From CAYYSY01 sp964474355 (GTDB lineage: Bacteria; Myxococcota_A; UBA9160; UBA4427), in contig CAYYSY010000433.1 of NCBI GenBank assembly GCA_964474355.1, positions 1-24,852 on the forward strand: DNA of 24,852 nucleotides, read 5' to 3'. Positions 15,526 to 22,648 of this stretch are shown here, piece after piece; within the stretch, counting starts at the first letter, position 1, and the number at the start of each line of letters is the position of its first letter. Both the position numbers and the translations under genes were made by a program. The notes beneath the pieces were generated by a model. The model searched no databases and was not told the DNA's origin. It saw only the letters and a list, made by a program, of their open reading frames with translations.

Positions 15526-16497
15526 CTACACCGTTCGCAGGAACTCCGAGAGCCCGTATCCGACCTGGTCGCCGATGCGCCACTCGGTCATGCCCTCGCC
15601 GATGTGCGTCGTCATGCCCTCGCGCCGGTTTCGGAGGGGGATGAAGCCCTTCACGTCGCCCTCGATCTCGAGCTGCTCACCCTTGCTCGTCTCGAGCTTC
15701 ACGTGCACGCGCTCGTGATAGAGGCCGTTCTCGGCGAAGTCGGCGGTGATGTCCGCGTGCTTCACACCCTCGATCTCGCCGTCGCGCATGATGACCCCGC
15801 CCATGCGCACGTGATCGGCGTCCCGACGCACGATCGAGATCATCGCGCCGAGTGAGGCGCCGAAGTTCATCGTCAGCCACTCGTAGCTCTCGATCGCCTG
15901 CCAGTGCCGCGGCCCCCACGAGTGGTCGCGGAGCCCGAACCCGTCGATGGTGATCGTCTCGCCGTCGATCTCGATCTCGCCCGTCACCGCCATGTGCTGC
16001 TCGTAGTGCGCCTTGGCGAACTGGTTGTCGGCGTCGCGGTCCTGCTCGTCGGGGTCACCCGCCTTGCCGTACATCGGGCCCACCGCGCGGTGCTCGAGGT
16101 CGAGCCGGACCTTCTTCTTCGGGCTCTCGAGGAACGCGCGCTTCGGGTCGGCCATCGACTTCGGGTCCGCGAGCTCGAGCACGTTGCCCTCGTACACCGT
16201 GCGCAGCAGATCGGTCGGCTCGATCACCTCGAAGCGCAGCCCGCCGGCGTCGAACGCGTCGTTGTGATCGATGGGCGCGCGCTTGAACGAGAAGAGCACG
16301 CGGCCATCGGGCATGTAGAGACAGACCGTCATCTCGGCCCGTCCCTCGTTGGCGCGGTTGCCGAGCCGCACGAAGCCGCCCATCGACTTCGAAGGGTCGA
16401 AGAAGTTGAAGTACATGCTCTCGTTGAAGTTCGGCTCGGGGCCGAGCTCGTGGGTGTAGTCGTCTTCGGGCTTCAGGTTGCCGACGATCTTCGCCAT
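15526..16497 (-). CDS. DUF7064/DUF7065-like protein (lipocalin-fold, unknown function)
   Basis: A 323-residue soluble protein with no signal peptide. It resembles the family of two-domain beta-rich proteins annotated DUF7064/DUF7065, related in fold to AttH/CrtC lipocalin-like proteins. The strongest signature is IDGFGLRDHSWGPRHWQ (184-200); the RDHSWG.R.W pattern is the family hallmark. The N-terminal half has repeated beta-strand patterns (EMTVCLYMPDGRVLFSFKR, about 55-73), and the C-terminal half alternates charged and hydrophobic strands. I chose the ATG at 16497, preceded by AAGGG, because homology starts there; 26 more in-frame residues upstream look non-coding. Family members occur beside phosphotransferases, acyl-CoA and steroid- or terpenoid-type catabolic genes, consistent with the phosphotransferase just across the convergent TetR gene. 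Enzymatic activity is unproven; ligand binding is equally likely. Confidence 0.82.
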   Translation of the reverse strand: MAKIVGNLKPEDDYTHELGPEPNFNESMYFNFFDPSKSMGGFVRLGNRANEGRAEMTVCLYMPDGRVLFSFKRAPIDHNDAFDAGGLRFEVIEPTDLLRTVYEGNVLELADPKSMADPKRAFLESPKKKVRLDLEHRAVGPMYGKAGDPDEQDRDADNQFAKAHYEQHMAVTGEIEIDGETITIDGFGLRDHSWGPRHWQAIESYEWLTMNFGASLGAMISIVRRDADHVRMGGVIMRDGEIEGVKHADITADFAENGLYHERVHVKLETSKGEQLEIEGDVKGFIPLRNRREGMTTHIGEGMTEWRIGDQVGYGLSEFLRTV

Positions 16498-16555
16498 GGG
16501 GGGATCCCTTCGCAGGTGGGCTCGTGCTCTCGTGGAGGACGCGTCGAGCTTCGCC

Positions 16556-16573
16556 GACCGCGGGAACGCGGTC
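16556..16573 (-). promoter_or_regulatory. 18-bp inverted repeat: operator or intercistronic hairpin
   Basis: GACCGCG (16556-16562), GGAA, CGCGGTC (16567-16573) is a perfect 7-bp inverted repeat. It lies 25 bp after the MFS stop and 59 bp before the DUF7064-like ATG. No T-run follows on the minus strand. Its size and position suit either a TetR operator controlling the DUF7064-like gene or a hairpin at the end of the transporter message. Neither is proven. Confidence 0.4.
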
Positions 16574-16597
16574 AATCGACGCCCATCGGGGCGCGAC

Positions 16598-17749
16598 TCA
16601 CGCGACGAGCGGCGGGGGCGGGCCCTCGGGCGCCGGCGAGCGGCGGAACGCGGCGAAGGCGGCGCCGCAGGTCAGCACGAAGAAGACGCCGAGCGCGAGC
16701 AGCACGGCGTGATCGCCGTGTTGCGTGATCGCCCAGCCCGTCGCCGGGCCGATCACGCAGAAGCTCAGCCGGAAGACGAGACTCCGAAGAGATACGAAGC
16801 TCGCGCGGTCGCCGCTCGGGATCACGCGATGTTCCTCGTGCGAGAGCACCGGGCCGTTCAACCCTCGGCACAGACAGAGTGCGAAGTAGAACACGAAGCC
16901 GAAGAGCGCGTGGCTGAGCCCCATGCCGAAGTAGCCGACGCCGACCAGCGCGAGCGCGGCGAGCAGCACGGCGTGCACGCCGAAGCGCTGCTCGGCGCCG
17001 GTCGACGCGATCGAGCCGACGGCGACGACGTAGTTCGCGGCGGCCCAGATCGGGCCGAGCCACTCGATGGGCACGCCGGCCTTCTCGGCGTAGAGGGCGA
17101 CGATCCACACTGGCACGAAGGTCGACAGGCCGAGCAGCACAGAGAGCGAGAAGGTGGTCTTGAGTCGCGCCGAGCCGCGCCGCACATAGCCGAGCAGCGC
17201 GCCCACCCGCGCCCACGCGTTCTCGACCACGGGCCGGTGGAAGGCCGGCTCGACCAGCGCGAGCGCGACGCCGAGCGCGACGACCCAGACCCCGGCCTGC
17301 ACGTAGAAGGGCAGCTTGATCGCGATCGCGTAGAGCACGCCCGCTGTCAGCGCGGCGCTGCCTTCGCCCATCTGTCCGAAGAAGCGCGCGCGCCCGAACC
17401 ACTTGCCAAAGGCGGGCTCGTCGTCGAGCTCGACGAGGGTCTCGTAGAGCATCGCGGTGTTGGTGCCCGAGATGAGCGAGAGTGACGCGCCCAGCAGCAC
17501 CTCGGCGAGTGCCACGCCCCAGAAGCCGGCGGCGGCGGCATACACGAGCCAGCCGAAGATCGAGAGCGCCGACGCGGCGATCATGCTCGTGCGATAGCCG
17601 ATGCGATCGGCGAGCACGCCGGACGGAAACTCGAACACCGCGAGCGATACGGCGAAGATCGCCTGCAGCGTCATCACGCCGGTCATGTCGAGACCGAGCT
17701 CGTGGCTCTGGTAGAGCGTGATGATCGCCATCGGGAACAGCGACATCAT
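16598..17749 (-). CDS. MFS transporter (start uncertain)
   Basis: A major facilitator superfamily membrane transporter. From the ATG at 17749 it has 383 residues with about eleven to twelve hydrophobic segments. The loop between helices 2 and 3 has the MFS motif A form FEFPSGVLADRIGYRTSM; a later segment reads GLSTFVPVWIVALY. The ATG falls inside what should be helix 1, since the frame upstream (LRRNLVLLCVHHTL) continues it and fits the family, so the true start is probably a little further upstream. No ATG, GTG or TTG exists in frame until a GTG at 18091, and the intervening stretch is an 18-bp repeat with rare codons such as TCA. A CTG start near 17791 or a start lost to repeat expansion are both possible. 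The DUF7064-like gene follows 100 bp downstream. The substrate is unknown. Confidence 0.85.
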   Translation of the reverse strand: MMSLFPMAIITLYQSHELGLDMTGVMTLQAIFAVSLAVFEFPSGVLADRIGYRTSMIAASALSIFGWLVYAAAAGFWGVALAEVLLGASLSLISGTNTAMLYETLVELDDEPAFGKWFGRARFFGQMGEGSAALTAGVLYAIAIKLPFYVQAGVWVVALGVALALVEPAFHRPVVENAWARVGALLGYVRRGSARLKTTFSLSVLLGLSTFVPVWIVALYAEKAGVPIEWLGPIWAAANYVVAVGSIASTGAEQRFGVHAVLLAALALVGVGYFGMGLSHALFGFVFYFALCLCRGLNGPVLSHEEHRVIPSGDRASFVSLRSLVFRLSFCVIGPATGWAITQHGDHAVLLALGVFFVLTCGAAFAAFRRSPAPEGPPPPLVA

Positions 17750-17791
17750 CAGCGTGTGATGGACGCAGAGAAGGACGAGATTGCGCCGCAG

Positions 17792-17899
17792 CCCTGAGCC
17801 CGGTGGCAGCCCTGAGCCATGAGGCAGCCCTGAGCCAGGTGACAGCCCTGAGCCATGAGACAGTCCTGAGCCCTGTGACGGCCCCGAGCCCTGTGACGG
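17792..17899. repeat. 18-bp minisatellite, six units
   Basis: Six head-to-tail 18-bp units begin at 17792, 17810, 17828, 17846, 17864 and 17882. The plus-strand form is CCCTGAGCCATGAGGCAG with variation mainly in the middle and last bases, and a partial seventh starts at 17900. Read in the transporter frame on the minus strand each unit gives a six-residue block of the type Leu-Ser/Pro-His/Pro-Gly-Ser-Gly. No spacers are present, so this is not a CRISPR array. Confidence 0.9.
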
Positions 17900-18201
17900 C
17901 CCTGGGCGATCTGACCGGCCGGGTCGCTGGCGGATGGCTCGATCTCCCTTCGACCGGCCGCCGGGGCGGTCGATCGATGCGATGGGGCGCGTGCGGCGGG
18001 GCGCGCCCCGCGAGGAAGCTCGACGAAGGTGCGGGCGGTGCGAAGAGCACCGACCTCGTGCCGGTGGCGGGGTGCGTGGTTCGGGCCACACCCATGTCTC
18101 GGCCTTCGCCGCGTGAAAATGCGAAGTCCAAAATCCCCTTCGCGTTCGGGGAGTTTGCCGCTCGCATCCCGCGCTGTAAAGCGAGCTCCACCCGGGGAGA
18201 C

Positions 18202-18230
18202 TTGCGGAGGGCGTGGAGGCGTGTGCTAAA
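18202..18230 (+). promoter_or_regulatory. Weak topA promoter candidate
   Basis: TTGCGG (18202-18207), a 17-base spacer, and GCTAAA (18225-18230) give a plausible but imperfect sigma-70 arrangement. It would leave a leader of about 185 nt before topA. Other placements in this region cannot be excluded. Confidence 0.25.
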
Positions 18231-18423
18231 CGGGTCGCCCTTGAGAGCCGGGAGGAGCGACGCGGCATCGCAGGGGCGGCTCAAGTCCTTGCGAGTCGCT
18301 TCCGATCCCGGCTTGGGCTCGTACCGGGGGGTCGAGCCGGCCAGGTGGGTCCGCGCGCGGCTCGAGCGACATCGAGTCGAGTGAGACGAGCGCGGGCCGG
18401 AGAGGACACGGCGCAGAGGAACC

Positions 18424-21252
18424 ATGGGCAAAACGCTGGTCATCGTGGAGTCGCCTGCGAAGGCGAAGACGATCATCAAGTACCTGGGCCGCGACTTCGT
18501 CGTGAAGTCGTCGGTGGGGCACATCCGCGACCTGCCCACGTCGGGCTCGGGTAAGAAGGTCGATCCCGCAGCCCGCGCGAAGCAGGCTGCGAAGACCCGC
18601 GCCATGCCCCCGAAGAAGCGCGAGGCCTATAAGAAGAAGAAGGCGAAGGAGGCGCTGATCGCGCGGATGGGCGTCGACCCCGAGAAGGGGTGGAAGGCCC
18701 GCTACGAGATCCTGCCGGGCAAGGAGAAGGTCGTGAACGACCTTCGCAAGCTCGCGCAGGGCGCCGACGAGATCTATCTCGCCACCGATCTTGATCGCGA
18801 AGGGGAGGCCATCGCCTGGCACCTGCGCGAGATCATCGGTGGCGACGACAAACGCTTCAAGCGCGTCGTCTTCAACGAGATCACGAAGTCGGCGATCGCC
18901 GAGGCGTTCGCCGAGCCGGGCAAGCTCGACATGGCGCGGGTGAACGCGCAGCAGGCGCGCCGCTTCCTCGACCGCGTCGTCGGCTACAAGCTCTCGCCGC
19001 TGCTCTGGGCGAAGGTGGCTCGCGGGCTCTCGGCTGGCCGGGTGCAGTCGGTCGCAACACGCATCATCGTCGAGCGCGAGCGCGAGATCCGCGCGTTCGT
19101 GCCCGAGGAGTACTGGGAGGTCTACGCCGACCTCCAGACCGAGAAGAACGAGGCACTGCGCCTGCAGGTCGTGAAGCGTGACGGCGAGGACTTCCGGCCC
19201 ACGTCCGAGGCCGAGACCCGGGCCGCCGTGCAGCTGCTCGAGCAGGGCGTGTACGCCCTCACCGAGCGCAACGACAAGCCCACGAAGACCCGGCCCGGCG
19301 CGCCCTACATCACGTCGACCCTGCAGCAGGCCGCGTCGACCCGGCTCGGCTTCAGCGTCAAGAAGACGATGATGCTGGCCCAGCGACTCTACGAAGCCGG
19401 CCACATCACCTACATGCGAACCGACTCGACGAACCTGTCGGGCGAGGCGGTCGGCGCGTGCCGCGATCTCGTGCAGCAGAAGCTCGGTGATCGCTACCTG
19501 CCCGCGGAGCCCATCAGCTACTCGAGCAAGGAGGGCGCGCAGGAGGCGCACGAGGCGATCCGGCCCTCGGACGTGACGGTCGAGCCCGAGCAGATCCACG
19601 GCCTCGAGCGCGATCAGCAGCGGCTCTACGAGATGATCTGGCGCCAGTTCGTCGCCTGCCAGATGACGCCCGCCGAGTATCTCAGCACGACGCTCGTCGT
19701 GAAAAACGGTCCCTTCGAGCTGCGCACCCGCGGCCGGATCCTCGTCTTCGACGGTCACACGCGGATCCAGAAGCCGTCGGGCGCCGGCGACAAGACGGGC
19801 CCGCTGCCGGACGTCGAGGTCGGCGCGACGCTCGCGGCGACCGGTGTCGACCCGGTGCAGCACTTCACCAAGCCGCCGCCGCGCTTCGGCGAGGCAAGCC
19901 TCGTGAAGGAGCTCGAGAAGCGCGGCATCGGCCGCCCTTCGACCTATGCGTCGATCATCTCGACGATCCAGGATCGCGGCTACGTGCGCCTCGACGGCCG
20001 CCGCTTCCACGCCGAGAAGATGGGTGAGATCGTCACCGAGCGACTCGTCGAGAGCTTCGAGTCGCTGATGGACTACGGCTTCACGGCCGAGCTCGAGGAA
20101 TCGCTCGACGAGATCGCGGTCGGCGACAAGAAGTGGAAGGAAGTCCTCGACGAGTTCTACGCGGGCTTCGAGGCCAAGCTCCAGGCGGCGGGCGCAGAGA
20201 AGAAGGGCATGCGCCCCAACGACCCGACCGACGTCGACATCCCGTGTCCCAAATGTGGTCGGCACATGCAGATCCGCACTGCACAGACCGGCGTCTTCCT
20301 GGGCTGCTCGGGATACGCGCTGCCGCCGAAGGAGCGCTGCAAGTCGACGATCAACCTGATCCCGGGCGACGAGGCCGTGAGCGCCGATGCCGAGGATCAG
20401 GAAGAGGCCGAGTCGATCCTGCTCATGCACAAGCATCATTGTGCGAAGTGCGGTGTCGCCATGGACAGCTACCTGATAGACGAGACCCGCAAGCTGCACG
20501 TCTGCGGCGACAACCCCGACTGCCCGGGCTACGAGGTCGAAGAGGGCAAATTCGTCATCAAGGGCTACGACGGGCCGGTGCTCGAGTGCGACAAGTGCGG
20601 CGAGGACATGCAGCTGAAGAGCGGCCGCTTCGGCAAGTACTTCGGCTGCACCAGCGAAGACTGCAAGAACACGCGCAAGCTGCTGCGCAGCGGCGAGCCG
20701 GCCCCGCCGAAGGTCGACCCGATCCCGATGCCGCACCTGCTCTGCGAGAGGTGCGACGACCACTATCTGCTGCGCGATGGCGCGGCGGGCATCTTCCTCG
20801 CAGCGAGCCAGTTCCCGAAGCACCGCGAGACGCGGGCGCCGACGGTCGAGGAGCTGAAGTTCGTCCAGGACCAGCTCGACCCGAAATACCGCTACCTGGC
20901 CGATGCGCCGGCCGCCGACCCCGACGGCAACCCCGCCATGGTCCGCTTCCTTCGCAAGACGAAGGAGCAGTACGTCATGAGCGAAGCTGACGGCAAGGCG
21001 ACCGGCTGGCGCGCGTACCATCGCGACGGCAAGTGGGTGCAGGAGATCCCGGAGAAGAAGGCCGCGGCGAAGAAGGGCAGGCGCAAGAAGGCCGCCAAGA
21101 AGAAGAGGGCTGCGAAGAAGAAGGCCGCACGCAAGAAGGCAGCGAAGAAGAAGGCTGCCAAGAAGGCGGCGAAGAAGAAGCGCGGCGCGAAGGCCAGCTC
21201 GGCCGGTCGGGTCGGCAAGCCCGGGGGCTCGCGGAAGGCGGCGACGGGCTGA
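18424..21252 (+). CDS. topA: DNA topoisomerase I with lysine-rich C-terminal tail
   Basis: Type IA topoisomerase that relaxes negative supercoils by cutting and passing one strand. At 942 residues it is longer than E. coli TopA (865). The Toprim domain has Glu9 (LVIVESPAKAK) and the acidic set Asp122, Asp124, Glu126 (LATDLDREGEAIAWHL); between them is a basic insert (about 43-80). The nucleophile is Tyr330 in HITYMRTDSTNLS. Three zinc fingers follow, with CPKC at 608, CAKC at 673 and CDKC at 722; a fourth unit starting CERC at 774 keeps only its first Cys pair. A GATGWRAY-like segment (KATGWRAYHRDGKWV) precedes a tail at about 877-942 made largely of Lys, Ala and Arg, of the kind known from mycobacterial TopA. 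The ATG follows AGAGGA. It is a stand-alone gene by orientation and spacing. Confidence 0.97.
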   Translation: MGKTLVIVESPAKAKTIIKYLGRDFVVKSSVGHIRDLPTSGSGKKVDPAARAKQAAKTRAMPPKKREAYKKKKAKEALIARMGVDPEKGWKARYEILPGKEKVVNDLRKLAQGADEIYLATDLDREGEAIAWHLREIIGGDDKRFKRVVFNEITKSAIAEAFAEPGKLDMARVNAQQARRFLDRVVGYKLSPLLWAKVARGLSAGRVQSVATRIIVEREREIRAFVPEEYWEVYADLQTEKNEALRLQVVKRDGEDFRPTSEAETRAAVQLLEQGVYALTERNDKPTKTRPGAPYITSTLQQAASTRLGFSVKKTMMLAQRLYEAGHITYMRTDSTNLSGEAVGACRDLVQQKLGDRYLPAEPISYSSKEGAQEAHEAIRPSDVTVEPEQIHGLERDQQRLYEMIWRQFVACQMTPAEYLSTTLVVKNGPFELRTRGRILVFDGHTRIQKPSGAGDKTGPLPDVEVGATLAATGVDPVQHFTKPPPRFGEASLVKELEKRGIGRPSTYASIISTIQDRGYVRLDGRRFHAEKMGEIVTERLVESFESLMDYGFTAELEESLDEIAVGDKKWKEVLDEFYAGFEAKLQAAGAEKKGMRPNDPTDVDIPCPKCGRHMQIRTAQTGVFLGCSGYALPPKERCKSTINLIPGDEAVSADAEDQEEAESILLMHKHHCAKCGVAMDSYLIDETRKLHVCGDNPDCPGYEVEEGKFVIKGYDGPVLECDKCGEDMQLKSGRFGKYFGCTSEDCKNTRKLLRSGEPAPPKVDPIPMPHLLCERCDDHYLLRDGAAGIFLAASQFPKHRETRAPTVEELKFVQDQLDPKYRYLADAPAADPDGNPAMVRFLRKTKEQYVMSEADGKATGWRAYHRDGKWVQEIPEKKAAAKKGRRKKAAKKKRAAKKKAARKKAAKKKAAKKAAKKKRGAKASSAGRVGKPGGSRKAATG

Positions 21253-21273
21253 CCCGTTCGCGGCGCTTCGATG

Positions 21274-21295
21274 CCAGCCGGGGCCGCCCGGATGG
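21274..21295 (+). terminator. Possible topA terminator
   Basis: CCAGCCGGG (21274-21282) and CCCGGATGG (21287-21295) form an 8-pair stem with one mismatch and a 4-base loop, starting 21 bp after the topA stop. A modestly T-containing stretch (GTTGTGCTTG) follows. It precedes the candidate kinase promoter. Confidence 0.4.
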
Positions 21296-21302
21296 GTTGT
21301 GC

Positions 21303-21331
21303 TTGACAGATGCGCTGCATCCGAGTGAACT
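21303..21331 (+). promoter_or_regulatory. Candidate promoter of the kinase/regulator operon
   Basis: A perfect TTGACA (21303-21308) is followed after 17 bases by TGAACT (21326-21331), which matches the -10 consensus at 3 of 6 positions. Transcription would begin near 21338, about 45 nt before the kinase ATG. The exact -35 box is notable in such GC-rich DNA. Confidence 0.5.
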
Positions 21332-21366
21332 GATCCGATCCGGTCACGACGCCGGGGTCAGCTCCA

Positions 21367-21379
21367 CCGGACGGTCCGG
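21367..21379 (+). promoter_or_regulatory. Inverted repeat just before the kinase start
   Basis: CCGGAC-G-GTCCGG is a perfect 6-bp inverted repeat ending 3 bases before the ATG at 21383, in the place where a ribosome site would be expected. No good Shine-Dalgarno sequence is present, so initiation may be weak, or the repeat may bind a regulator. Confidence 0.35.
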
Positions 21380-21382
21380 CCC

Positions 21383-22648
21383 ATGAATCGCACCATCGAC
21401 CGAGTCCTGCTTGCACGCCACGTCGCCCTCAGCGCGGGGGCGGTGGCCGCCTATCTGTTCCGTTCCGAGCTGCAGACGGGCTACCTGGCGCTCTGGATCG
21501 TCGGCATCAGCGCCACCCTCAACTTCATCGCCTATCTGTTCCAGTCGCGGCCAAGGCTGGCGGCGTTCAGCCGCCAGGCGTCGCCCGTGATCGGCCTCGG
21601 GAGCTGGACGGCGCTGGCCGCCGTCACGAGCGGCGCCGACTCACCCTTCATCGCCGGCCTGTGGCTCGAGATCGTGCTCTCGGCGGTCGCCCTGCGCCTG
21701 CGGGGCGTGGTTGCCGTGACCCTGGCGTCGCTCGCCGGCATCGTCCTCGCCGACGCTTGGACAGGCCTGCAGAGCAGCCCGGTGCGGCTCTGGCTGCAGC
21801 TGGGCTTCACCGCCGCGATGGGTACGCTCACCTACTTCCTCGCCCGCCGCTGGCTGCGGACGCAGACCCTGCTCGACGCAGAGCGCTCCGAGCTCGACGA
21901 GCGCCTCGCCGAGCTGAACCAGCGGCTCGAGGACGAGCGCGTGGTCGCCGAGCTCGGAGAGAACGTCGCGCGTCTCGCCCACGGCCTGAAGAACGCGGTG
22001 CACAGCCTGCGCGGCTTCGTGCGCCTGATCGAGCCGAAGGTGCAGGGACAGACGGGGGTGGGCCCGGCCATGGACGGCCTGCGCCGCGCCATCGACGATC
22101 TCGAGTCGCTCGCGCACCTGACCCTCGGCTCGGCGCCTGCGCGCACGGGGTTGCCGGCGCCTGGCGCACCGCCATCACCGCGGCCGGTCTCCCGCGGCGA
22201 TGGCGAGATCGACGTGGTGGTGAGGGCCGCGGCCGACAACGTCTCTACCGCGCACGACGCGTTCGACGTCGAGATCACGATCGGCTCGGGCCTCCCCTCT
22301 ACGCCGCTCGCGGCGAAGTCGCTCGAAGAGGTCCTGATCATCCTGCTCCGAAACGCCGCCGAGGCGATGGAGGGGCGGGGTCGCGCCACCATCGAGGCCG
22401 CTGCGAGCGAAGACGGGTTGCTGCTGGTCGTGCGCGACTCGGGCCCGGGCTTCGGCGACGTCGACGTCGTCGAGATCTTCAAGCCCGGCTACACGACGAA
22501 GGAGGGCGGCAGCGGCTACGGCCTCTTCCTCGCGCGCCGCATCCTCGAGGAGCACGGCGGCCGGCTCGACGTTCATACGGGCGAGCAGGGCGGCGCCGTG
22601 GTGAGTCTCTGGCTGCCTGCCGGCGCCGATCTGGCGGAGCACGAATGA
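21383..22648 (+). CDS. Membrane sensor histidine kinase (NtrB-like)
   Basis: A 421-residue two-component sensor. Residues about 8-155 hold roughly six hydrophobic segments with little loop sequence, so sensing is likely within or at the membrane; there is no periplasmic domain, HAMP or PAS. A short coiled coil (161-190) leads to the phosphoacceptor helix ARLAHGLKNAVHSLRGF with His200. The HGLKN form differs from the common H-E-x-x-N/T-P. The ATPase domain is complete: N box LLRNAAEAME (Asn324), G1 VRDSGPGFG (Asp352), F box IFKPGYTTK, G2 GSGYGLFLARRI. Between them is a Pro-rich linker (about 250-272). Its last bases overlap the start of the sigma-54 activator gene by 4 bp (ATGA), which marks that protein as the partner. 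The stimulus cannot be inferred. Confidence 0.93.
   Translation: MNRTIDRVLLARHVALSAGAVAAYLFRSELQTGYLALWIVGISATLNFIAYLFQSRPRLAAFSRQASPVIGLGSWTALAAVTSGADSPFIAGLWLEIVLSAVALRLRGVVAVTLASLAGIVLADAWTGLQSSPVRLWLQLGFTAAMGTLTYFLARRWLRTQTLLDAERSELDERLAELNQRLEDERVVAELGENVARLAHGLKNAVHSLRGFVRLIEPKVQGQTGVGPAMDGLRRAIDDLESLAHLTLGSAPARTGLPAPGAPPSPRPVSRGDGEIDVVVRAAADNVSTAHDAFDVEITIGSGLPSTPLAAKSLEEVLIILLRNAAEAMEGRGRATIEAAASEDGLLLVVRDSGPGFGDVDVVEIFKPGYTTKEGGSGYGLFLARRILEEHGGRLDVHTGEQGGAVVSLWLPAGADLAEHE

Larger units (their letters stand above)
17750..18423. other. Upstream region of the divergent MFS and topA genes
   Basis: No confident gene. The left part (17750-17791) probably encodes the true N-terminus of the transporter. 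Next comes an 18-bp tandem repeat (17792-17899). The frame of the transporter stays open to 18268, but its codons lose the strong G/C third-position bias of the real genes, so I do not call it coding. 18110-18145 is the most A/T-rich stretch nearby. A weak topA promoter candidate sits at 18202-18230, and AGAGGA precedes the topA ATG. Confidence 0.6.

Noticed and set aside
17792..17899. CRISPR array
   Set aside because: Repeats are 18 bp and directly adjacent with no spacers.
17750..18268. Long N-terminal extension of the MFS transporter starting at an ATG at 18268
   Set aside because: Codons lack the G/C third-position bias of real genes here, the residues are low-complexity Arg/Pro/Ser, and no ribosome site is seen; only a short extension past 17749 is likely.
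18226..21021. A 931-codon minus-strand open frame opposite topA
   Set aside because: Antisense shadow; topA is unambiguous and the antisense protein has no domain.
21661..22644. Upstream extension of the sigma-54 activator by about 330 residues
   Set aside because: The extension is the histidine kinase gene read in another frame; the receiver domain starts at the ATG at 22645.
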